Shown here: positions 1 to 4,489 of the stretch, in pieces
Numbering within the stretch: the stretch's first letter is position 1
Layout: every line of letters begins with the position of its first letter
Assembly: GCA_030706015.1 (NCBI GenBank)
Contig: JAUZPI010000151.1
Span: forward strand, 1 to 5,967
Origin: Bacillota bacterium
Lineage (GTDB): Bacteria; Bacillota; Clostridia; Clostridiales; Clostridiaceae
DNA: 5,967 bases
Reading direction: 5' to 3'
Notes under the pieces: generated by a model
The model's database searches: none
What the model was told of the DNA's origin: nothing
The model's input: only the letters and a program-made list of their open reading frames with translations
Program-made: the position numbers and the translations under genes

Positions 1-1
1 A

Positions 2-667
2 AGAGTATTTATAACATTAACAAAAACAAATCCTAAATGCGTAGAAAGTGATAGAACAGAATGTTCTTATGCTGCAGAAGTTAAAACATATCAACTTGGT
101 GCAGGTAATGTAACTATAGAAAATAATGTAGGAATAGCAGATATAATTAATGTTTCCGGTGTTACAGAAGGTGCGATAATAAAGATATATAAATATGCAG
201 CAGGAGGAGTTGCAATAGCGACAACTAAAGTAGCTGCAGGAAAAACCGAAGCAAAATTAAGCGTACCTCAACTTGGAGTGGGAGCAGGAAGAGTATTTGT
301 AACATTAACAAATCCTAGATGTTCAGAAAGTAATAGAACAGAATGTTCTTATACTGCAGAAGCTAAAACAAATCAACTTGGCGCAGGTAATGTAACTATA
401 GAAAATAATGTAGGAATAGCAGATACAATTTACATTTCTGGTGATATTATAGAAGGTACGATAATAAAGGTGTATAAAGATGCAACAGGGGGATCTGCAA
501 TAGCAACAACTACAGTAGCGGCAGGAAAAACCGAAGCAAAATTAAGCATACCTCAACTTGGAGTGGGAGCAGGAAGAGTATTTATAACATTAACAAAAAC
601 AAATCCGAGATGCTTAGAAAGTGATAGAACAGAATGTTCTTATAGCGCAGAAGTGGTTACGAACTAA
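2..667 (+). CDS. C-terminal part of a tandem-repeat surface/secreted protein (5' end outside window)
   Basis: The reading frame is open from the first base and ends in TAA at 665-667, so this is the 3' end of a larger gene. It encodes two full repeats of 96 and 95 residues and a third, truncated repeat of 30 residues. Each begins RVF(I/V)TLT, carries a CX7C cysteine pair ending in RTEC, then SY.AE, LGAGNVTIENNVGIAD, a GxIIKxYK stretch, AAGKTEAKLS and PQLGVGAG. Alternating hydrophobic residues with Gly/Thr turns indicate a beta-sandwich (Ig-like) fold; similar repeats occur in Firmicutes cell-surface and secreted proteins. There is no LPXTG motif or hydrophobic tail, so any anchor (for example SLH repeats) would have to be N-terminal. 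The GTG at 278 is inside a repeat and is not a real start. Function and ligand are not recognisable. Coding status is firm; surface location is inferred from repeat type. Confidence 0.85.
   Translation, partial: RVFITLTKTNPKCVESDRTECSYAAEVKTYQLGAGNVTIENNVGIADIINVSGVTEGAIIKIYKYAAGGVAIATTKVAAGKTEAKLSVPQLGVGAGRVFVTLTNPRCSESNRTECSYTAEAKTNQLGAGNVTIENNVGIADTIYISGDIIEGTIIKVYKDATGGSAIATTTVAAGKTEAKLSIPQLGVGAGRVFITLTKTNPRCLESDRTECSYSAEVVTN
2..667 (+). repeat. Tandem coding repeats of about 288 bp (units 2-289, 290-574, partial 575-667)
   Basis: Three in-frame direct repeats with very high nucleotide identity, including long identical blocks such as the stretch coding GAGNVTIENNVGIAD and the junction GGAGTGGGAGCAGGAAGAG. 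Unit 2 lacks the two codons (Lys-Thr) present before NP in units 1 and 3 and has one extra codon in the D(I)IEG region. Near-identity of synonymous positions indicates recent duplication or gene conversion, so repeat number probably varies between strains and short-read assemblies may collapse it. Confidence 0.9.
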
Positions 668-706
668 TTCTGATGAAGATAAAGTAAAAAACTTCATATT
701 TTGGGA

Positions 707-747
707 TGCTCCCATTATAGTATACACTATCTACTATAATGGGAGCA
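707..747 (+). terminator. Perfect 16-bp hairpin after the repeat protein gene (terminator-like, no T run)
   Basis: TGCTCCCATTATAGTA at 707-722 is the exact reverse complement of 732-747, with a 9-nt loop. It lies 40 bp after the stop of the repeat protein, where a terminator is expected. It is followed by GTTCACG rather than a T tract, so it is an imperfect intrinsic terminator. It could instead act as an mRNA 3' stabiliser or mark an insertion point where the original T run was displaced. The hairpin itself is certain; its function is inferred. Confidence 0.55.
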
Positions 748-763
748 GTTCACGTTATATCGG

Positions 764-907
764 TTACGGTGAGCCGGTGCGACTGAGCAAGGTCATGTAA
801 TTTAAATGGTGGAAATCCCTTCTGGAAAGCAACACCCTACTCGACTACCGTAAATAAGTGACATTTATAGCCTTAGGTATTGATATAACTAGCCTAAGGC
901 TGTTTTT
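764..907 (+). ncRNA. Candidate structured RNA ending in an intrinsic terminator
   Basis: This gene-free stretch has RNA-like architecture. TTACGGT (764-770) pairs exactly with ACCGTAA (847-853) and closes a ~76-nt region. Inside, GAG 771-773 can pair with CTC 840-842, GGTG 776-779 with CACC 833-836, and GACT 781-784 with GGTC 791-794 around GAGCAA. A further small GG...CC element (GGTGGAAATCC, 809-819) follows. The terminator at 869-907 lies 15 nt after the closing stem. The segment is richer in G+C than its surroundings, as structured RNAs in AT-rich genomes often are. I cannot assign it to a known family. GTGCG at 777-781 matches the group II intron 5' consensus GUGYG, and GGTGGAAATCC recalls both group II domain I and cobalamin-riboswitch segments, but neither family's diagnostic core (domain V; B12 box) is present. 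Confidence 0.35.
869..907 (+). terminator. Intrinsic terminator (plus strand)
   Basis: AGCCTTAGG at 869-877 pairs exactly with CCTAAGGCT at 893-901 (9 bp, 15-nt loop), and a five-T run follows at 903-907. The T run lies on the plus strand, so it ends transcripts coming from 668-868 rather than the minus-strand oxidoreductase gene that ends at 944. As the nearest plus-strand gene ends 200 bp upstream beyond another hairpin, it argues for a separate transcript in between. Confidence 0.75.
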
Positions 908-943
908 GCAGACAGAAATACCGTATCATAAGAAATGTTGTAT

Positions 944-1525
944 TTATAAAGATAACTTCATTCCAAGTATTCTAGCTTGTTCTTCAATTTTTAAAGGAAC
1001 ACCATCTTTTGAAGCAGCTCCATCTAAAGTTATACTTCCAATAATATTGTATCCACCAGCTTTAATGGCTACTTCCATAGCCTGTATAGCACCTTTGCTT
1101 TGAGATTGAAGTTGGCTCATTGGATATGGAGCATTACACGCAGTAACAATAATAGCTTTTTTTCCTTTATGTAAAGGAGAGGGCATTTCTAAACCACTTG
1201 CAGCTATTTCTTCAAAAGCAGTAAGATTTCTATCAATAAGAATTTTTAATGGTCCAGATATATTTCCAAAATAAGTAGGACTACCAATTACAATCGCATC
1301 AGCAGATCGTATTTTATGCCATACATAATGACCATCATCTTTAGGCGATACACATTCTTTGTTAGGTCTACATTGTAAACAAGCTCTACAAGGAGTCATA
1401 TTTAAATCATAAGAATGTATCCATGCAATAGAGTGACTTGAATCAATTCCTTTTTCAATACATTTCATTAGGCTAACAGTGTAGCCATTTTTTCTAGGCG
1501 ATCCATTTAAAAATAATATTTTCAT
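944..1525 (-). CDS. Flavodoxin-family NAD(P)H-dependent oxidoreductase (iron-sulfur flavoprotein-like)
   Basis: A 193-residue cytoplasmic flavoprotein. The N-terminus MKILFLNGSPRKNGYT (1-16) is the beta1/phosphate-binding loop of the NADPH-dependent FMN reductase branch of the flavodoxin fold. SADAIVIGSPTYFGNISGPL (74-93) and the following LKILIDR form the second FMN-contacting segment, and KKAIIVTACNAPYP (127-140) is the third strand with its loop. Cysteines 46, 49, 52 and 58 make CX2CX2CX5C, the spacing that binds a 4Fe-4S cluster in iron-sulfur flavoproteins, so an electron-transfer or quinone/nitro/disulfide reductase role is likely; the substrate cannot be read from sequence. Start ATG at 1525 is supported by GGAGG at 1536-1540 (10 nt upstream); a closer ATG at 1530 is out of frame. 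It is divergent from the XRE/MmyB-like regulator gene, which probably controls it. Family is certain, substrate unknown. Confidence 0.9.
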   Translation of the reverse strand: MKILFLNGSPRKNGYTVSLMKCIEKGIDSSHSIAWIHSYDLNMTPCRACLQCRPNKECVSPKDDGHYVWHKIRSADAIVIGSPTYFGNISGPLKILIDRNLTAFEEIAASGLEMPSPLHKGKKAIIVTACNAPYPMSQLQSQSKGAIQAMEVAIKAGGYNIIGSITLDGAASKDGVPLKIEEQARILGMKLSL

Positions 1526-1655
1526 ACATGAATTTCCTCCTTTTCTGTTTAATGATATTAAAATATATGATATAAATAGGATAATGTAATTCTAATAATA
1601 GTAATAGGAGCCTATTTATACTAGTATAAATTCTAATAGGATAGGAGTGAAAATA
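1526..1655. promoter_or_regulatory. Divergent promoter region with palindromic operator candidates
   Basis: The gap between the oxidoreductase and regulator genes contains an 18-bp perfect palindrome, ATTTATACTAGTATAAAT, at 1614-1631. It also holds a 10-bp inverted repeat, TATAAATAGG (1571-1580) and CCTATTTATA (1611-1620), whose right arm overlaps the palindrome. The heptamer TATAAAT therefore occurs three times, at 1571, at 1614 (reverse) and at 1625. AATTCTAATA is also directly repeated at 1588 and 1629. Symmetric sites in a short divergent gap beside an HTH gene are typical autoregulatory operators. I could not assign convincing -35/-10 pairs for either gene. Confidence 0.6.
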
Positions 1656-2495
1656 GTGAATAATGAAAAATATAGATATAAAGAATTGGGGAATTTCTTG
1701 AAAATAAAAAGAGCTAATATTTTGCCCTCACAAGTTGGTATCCAAGAAGGAGGGAGAAGGCGTACAAAGGGATTAAGAAGGGAAGAAGTATCACAATTAG
1801 CAGGTATAGGGATAACCTGGTATACTTGGCTTGAACAAGGGCGGTCTATACAAGTCTCTGGACAAGTATTAGAAAGTTTAGCTAGGGTACTAATGCTTGA
1901 TAAACAAGAACGTATTCACCTTTATACTTTAGCAAAGCAAGTTCCAAAAATAGATATTCCTTCACAACAAGAAACTGTGAATCCAATACTTCAACATGTA
2001 CTAGATAATTTAATAGTAAGCCCAGCATTTATAATGGACACAAGATGGAACATTATTGCATGGAACAAAGCTGCAAGTCTTGTGTTTTCAGATTTTGATA
2101 AAGTAAATGGAAGGCAAAGAAATATGGTTTGGATGATGTTTAATAAACCTGAATATAAGAATTTATTTATAGATTGGGAGTTTCATGCAAAAGGTATGAT
2201 AGCAAGATTTCGTTCCGATATTGGACAATATATTGAAGAGGCATGGATTGTTAATTTTATTGAAGATCTTAAGAATGAAAGTAAAGAGTTTAAATCATGG
2301 TGGTCTAAGTATGAAGTTCAAAGAAAAAGTGAAATTCATAAAAAATTACAACATCCAACTGTAGGAACGTTACTTTTTGAGTTTAGTAGTTTTGATGTTT
2401 CTGATAATCCTAATCTAAAGTTGATTGTAAATACTCCTCTATCAGGAACAGATACAGATATAAAAGTAAAATCTTTGTTAGAAAATAAATTATAG
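1656..2495 (+). CDS. XRE-family regulator with MmyB-like ligand-binding domain
   Basis: A 279-residue DNA-binding regulator. Residues 9-63 hold the XRE helix-turn-helix in the characteristic form LGNFLKIKRA...GGRRRTKGLRREEVSQLAGI...YTWLEQGR, with recognition helix near 52-63. VLESLARVLMLDKQERIHLYTLA (71-93) closes the HTH domain. From about 112 to 264 comes the PAS-like MmyB-type ligand-binding domain, with PAFIMDTRWNIIAWNKAA (123-140) as its signature and conserved HPTVGTLLFEFSSFDVSD (233-250). Regulators of this type often sit beside an oxidoreductase gene and control it and themselves; here a flavin reductase is divergent, with palindromes between. GTG 1656 is preferred over the in-frame GTG at 1647 because TAGGAG (1642-1647) is correctly spaced from 1656 but overlaps 1647. 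The ligand is unknown. The TAG stop at 2493-2495 is followed by no clear terminator. Confidence 0.9.
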   Translation: MNNEKYRYKELGNFLKIKRANILPSQVGIQEGGRRRTKGLRREEVSQLAGIGITWYTWLEQGRSIQVSGQVLESLARVLMLDKQERIHLYTLAKQVPKIDIPSQQETVNPILQHVLDNLIVSPAFIMDTRWNIIAWNKAASLVFSDFDKVNGRQRNMVWMMFNKPEYKNLFIDWEFHAKGMIARFRSDIGQYIEEAWIVNFIEDLKNESKEFKSWWSKYEVQRKSEIHKKLQHPTVGTLLFEFSSFDVSDNPNLKLIVNTPLSGTDTDIKVKSLLENKL

Positions 2496-2540
2496 TTATT
2501 TATTTAGAGAGAAAATTTTAGAACAGATAAAGATATATGA

Positions 2541-2654
2541 CCGAGTACATATAGATTATTTGGATATGATACGCCTGATTGTGAGTCAAGCTTAGATGAA
2601 TATGGTTATGAAGCTTGTATTACCATTGATGGTAATTGTAATGTAGAAGATGAT
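2541..2654 (+). pseudogene. In-frame 5' remnant of the double GyrI-like gene, without start codon
   Basis: These 38 codons are in frame with the ATG at 2655 and run back to a TGA at 2538-2540. They read PSTYRLFGYDTPD, then EYGYEACITIDGN, a conserved part of GyrI-like/AraC effector-binding domains (pattern R.FGF..P...EYGYE.W.TI). This is authentic coding sequence, yet it contains no ATG, GTG or TTG, and the first ~50 residues of the domain are not recognisable upstream in any frame. The gene has therefore probably lost its 5' end by deletion or rearrangement, between the end of the regulator gene (2495) and about 2540. Confidence 0.6.
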
Positions 2655-3335
2655 ATGATAAAGACAAAAGACCTAGAGGGAGGGCTATATGCGGTAACTA
2701 CTGTTCCAGTTAAAGATATAGCAAAGGCATGGCAAAGGTTTAAAGCATGGGTAAAAATAAGCAAATATGATTTTGGTACTCATCAATGGATGGAAGAACA
2801 TTTAGAAGGTTTTAACGCAAATTTTGATTATAATGTTGATCTATATATGCCAATATGCGAGAAAAGCAATTTTTCAATTGAAACTTTAAAGGATACAAGT
2901 GTAGCAATGTGTAAAATTATTGGGGAAGAAGAAAAAGCTCCCTATGAAGCATGGGATATTTTACTGAATTTGGCTAAAGCCAATGGCATATTAAATACCT
3001 CAGAAAAACACAAATTTTTTGCTCATCATAATTACAATATTCGAAGAGAAGGAATAAAGAAATGGTATATTGCTATGGTAACAGTAGATGGCAAAATTAC
3101 TATTGACGATAAACGAATAAAAATTGATACTTTGAAGGGAGGAAATTTTGCAACATGCAATACAAATTTTAGTGATCTTCCAAAAACATGGGAGGAAGCA
3201 ATTAACTGGATTGGTTTAAATGGACAACGAATAAATCCTAAAATTAAGTGGATTGAAGAATGGTATGTACAAGATAGTATATTGTATCCTGCAGAATGTC
3301 CAAGTATTAAAATTTATGCACCTATAAAAAGCTAA
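2655..3335 (+). CDS. GyrI-like double-domain protein, N-terminally truncated
   Basis: From ATG 2655 the product is 226 residues and comprises the tail of one GyrI-like small-molecule-binding domain (1-70; GGLYAV at 9-14, HQWMEEHL at 43-50, DLYMPI at 62-67) and a second complete one (73-226). The second has the same order of elements: AYEAW-like APYEAWDILLNLAKAN (95-110), GGNFATC (162-168), KWIEEWYV (198-205) and IKIYAPI (218-224). Known family members bind hydrophobic or cationic small molecules, either as the effector domain of AraC/MerR regulators or as stand-alone proteins; there is no HTH here. Only a weak AGAAG lies upstream of 2655, and conserved in-frame codons extend further upstream, so translation from this ATG is doubtful and the gene may be non-functional. 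An intact single-domain homologue follows 115 bp downstream. Family assignment good, functionality uncertain. Confidence 0.7.
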   Translation: MIKTKDLEGGLYAVTTVPVKDIAKAWQRFKAWVKISKYDFGTHQWMEEHLEGFNANFDYNVDLYMPICEKSNFSIETLKDTSVAMCKIIGEEEKAPYEAWDILLNLAKANGILNTSEKHKFFAHHNYNIRREGIKKWYIAMVTVDGKITIDDKRIKIDTLKGGNFATCNTNFSDLPKTWEEAINWIGLNGQRINPKIKWIEEWYVQDSILYPAECPSIKIYAPIKS

Positions 3336-3450
3336 AAATGCTGAAGGTGACAGTCACATGAGTTATTTTAAAAAATAAGTTGAAATACATTTTAAAGCAT
3401 TATATGATGAATTCAGGCATCGATGTACTCTATAAAAAAGAAGGTAAGTT

Positions 3451-3906
3451 ATGGATATTAATATTGAAATGATACCAGCATATAAAATTGCTTATATACG
3501 CAGAACTGGTCCTTACGGTTTAGATAATGTAAAAATAATGGAACAATTAAAAAGTTGGGCTAGAGAAAAAAACTTATTTAATGAAGATTCAATTATATTA
3601 GGAATAGCCCAAGATAATCCGGAGTTTACAGAACCTAAAGCTTGTCGTTATGATACCTGTTTAATCGTTTCGGATGAATTTAAGGTTGATAATGAGTATA
3701 TTAATTTTGGGAAAACTATTGGTGGAAAATATTGTGTATTCAAAATAAGTCATACGGTAGATGCTATACAAAAAGCATGGATGGAGATATTTTCGGAGTT
3801 ATTAAAAAGAAATTATGAATTTGATGATAGAAGACCTATTCTTGAACGCTATGCAATAGAGATGATAAATAAACATTATTGCGAAATTTGCGTACCAATA
3901 TTATAA
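3451..3906 (+). CDS. GyrI-like / SbmC-type small-molecule-binding protein
   Basis: A 151-residue, apparently full-length single-domain member of the GyrI-like (SbmC/AraC effector-binding) superfamily. Visible signatures are IPAYKIAYIRRTGPYG (8-23), LGIAQDNPE (50-58), KACRYDTCLIV (63-73), GGKYCVFKISH (91-101), KAWMEIFSELL (108-118), RPILERY (128-134) and EICVPI (145-150). Relatives include the E. coli DNA gyrase inhibitor GyrI/SbmC, which protects against gyrase poisons, and AraC-family ligand domains; some members bind or hydrolyse small toxic compounds. No HTH is fused, so it is not itself a regulator. ATG 3451 is supported by AAGAAGG at 3438-3444, six bases upstream. It lies downstream of the truncated double-domain homologue in the same direction and is closed by the terminator at 3924. 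Gyrase inhibition in this organism is not shown, so no symbol is assigned. Confidence 0.85.
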   Translation: MDINIEMIPAYKIAYIRRTGPYGLDNVKIMEQLKSWAREKNLFNEDSIILGIAQDNPEFTEPKACRYDTCLIVSDEFKVDNEYINFGKTIGGKYCVFKISHTVDAIQKAWMEIFSELLKRNYEFDDRRPILERYAIEMINKHYCEICVPIL

Positions 3907-3923
3907 AACAATTTTACATTAAG

Positions 3924-3966
3924 AATAAACATTATCATTTACTGTTAAGTGATAATGTTTATTTTA
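3924..3966 (+). terminator. Strong hairpin terminator after the GyrI-like gene
   Basis: AATAAACATTATCA (3924-3937) pairs exactly with TGATAATGTTTATT (3950-3963), a 14-bp stem with a 12-nt loop, 18 bp after the stop codon. T-rich sequence (TTTTAATTTT) follows on the plus strand. The stem is almost all A/T, so strength comes from its length. Confidence 0.7.
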
Positions 3967-3970
3967 ATTT

Positions 3971-4004
3971 TAAATGATTATATTAACGAAAATATAATCA
4001 TTTA
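3971..4004. repeat. Second perfect 14-bp inverted repeat directly after the terminator
   Basis: TAAATGATTATATT (3971-3984) pairs exactly with 3991-4004 around a 6-nt AACGAA loop, only seven bases after the first stem ends. No T tract follows on the plus strand. It may be a second terminator for minus-strand transcription, or an operator for the small ORF that starts 60 bp downstream. Confidence 0.55.
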
Positions 4005-4037
4005 GGCAAGAGTGATTATATTTATAATAAAATAAAA

Positions 4038-4057
4038 TATAATATAATTGAGGGAGA
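4038..4057 (+). promoter_or_regulatory. Ribosome binding site and possible -10 for the small ORF
   Basis: AGGGAG (4051-4056) lies eight bases before ATG 4065 and decides that start. TATAAT occurs at 4038-4043 and again, overlapping, at 4043-4048, but no good -35 is visible at the right distance. The second copy would place the transcription start at the ATG, so only the first is plausible. Confidence 0.4.
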
Positions 4058-4064
4058 CTATATA

Positions 4065-4241
4065 ATGATTTCTTTTGAAAATAATAAATTGAATAACTTT
4101 GCATTACCTATGAGCATAGTGAGAATGTTAACTACTATAAATGAATATAAAGGAAAGAAAGATTTGTATAAGATTTGGAATAAACGTTTTGCTAATGTTC
4201 TTTCGATGGACGATGTAATAAAAATTTTGCTAGACAATTAA
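4065..4241 (+). CDS. Small ORF, 58 aa, N-terminus resembling Fic-family proteins
   Basis: ATG 4065 to TAA 4239-4241 encodes 58 residues, preceded by a well-spaced AGGGAG. Residues 14-35 (LPMSIVRMLTTINEYKGKKD, then LY) resemble the conserved N-terminal helix of Fic/DOC family AMP-transferases, where such a segment precedes the IEG-containing inhibitory helix and the HPFxxGNGR catalytic core. Here residues 36-58 (KIWNKRFANVLSMDDVIKIL, then LDN) do not continue that pattern, and no Fic core exists downstream in any frame. The likeliest reading is a remnant of a Fic gene whose middle and end are deleted; a genuine small protein is the alternative. The resemblance is from memory of the family and needs a profile search. 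It stands alone between the inverted repeats and the structured segment at 4287. Confidence 0.5.
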   Translation: MISFENNKLNNFALPMSIVRMLTTINEYKGKKDLYKIWNKRFANVLSMDDVIKILLDN

Positions 4242-4286
4242 TGAATATAAGATGTCTTATCTTAAAGAGGATAATCCTTTATTTGT

Positions 4287-4438
4287 TTGAGTTTTGGAAA
4301 AAGTCTATGTTAGAACTGATACGTAGAACTAGGACTTCCAGTGGAGAATCGTTTTTCTGTGGAACCTGGAATAAAAATAGCTTTATACCATGAAACTCAA
4401 GTCTATACTTTAATAACTGGTTAGGTCTTGAGTTTTTT
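4287..4438 (+). ncRNA. Candidate attenuator-type or small RNA ending in an intrinsic terminator
   Basis: Between the small ORF and the convergent membrane gene lies a gene-free segment with three mutually exclusive pairing elements. TTGAGTTTT (4287-4295) and its copy TTGAGTTTT (4429-4437) can each pair with AAACTCAA (4393-4400). In between, AGTCTATG (4302-4309) pairs with CGTAG-A-ACT (4322-4330, one bulged A, one G-U), and TTCCAG (4336-4341) pairs with CTGGAA (4366-4371), enclosing an AGAA/TTCT stem. The second pairing is the terminator. This is the anatomy of a riboswitch or attenuator, but no plus-strand gene follows within the window before the convergent gene, so it is either an orphan leader or a free small RNA. 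I do not recognise a known class; the TGGAACC at 4360-4366 is not in a T-box context. Confidence 0.35.
4393..4438 (+). terminator. Intrinsic terminator
   Basis: AAACTCAAG (4393-4401) pairs with CTTGAGTTT (4427-4435) over 9 bp, with a 25-nt loop, and the T run 4433-4438 follows on the plus strand. It lies 52 bp beyond the 3' end of the convergent minus-strand gene (stop at 4490) and has little T content on that strand. Confidence 0.7.
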
Positions 4439-4489
4439 ATTTAATAATGCTGTAGCCCAATTATTTATAAACTGCGTGGTGTACAACAA

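Noticed and set aside
278..280. GTG at 278 as a start codon for the repeat protein
   Set aside because: The frame is open and repeat-coding from base 2, and the GTG codes the conserved Val of LGVGAG.
809..853. Cobalamin riboswitch
   Set aside because: GGTGGAAATCC is similar to one segment, but the B12-box order and the upstream conserved purine-rich segment are missing.
858..1103. Open frame of 81 codons on the plus strand
   Set aside because: It lies across the terminator at 869-907 and the antisense of the well-supported flavoprotein gene, has no ribosome binding site and no recognisable protein.
1647..1649. GTG at 1647 as start of the XRE regulator
   Set aside because: The TAGGAG ribosome binding site overlaps it; GTG 1656 has proper spacing.
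3347..3376. Palindrome GTGACAGTCAC followed by a 6-codon ATG frame
   Set aside because: An 11-bp odd palindrome and MSYFKK are too short to support a function; the 3336-3450 gap shows nothing else beyond the RBS for 3451.
4358..4367. T-box-like TGTGGAACCT
   Set aside because: Only the TGGNACC core matches. The leader is too short, lacks a T-box stem I, the terminator does not sequester the motif, and no downstream gene exists.
4307..4393. 28-codon ORF (MLELIRRTRTSS...)
   Set aside because: No ribosome binding site, no conserved look, and it overlaps the RNA hairpins at 4302-4371.
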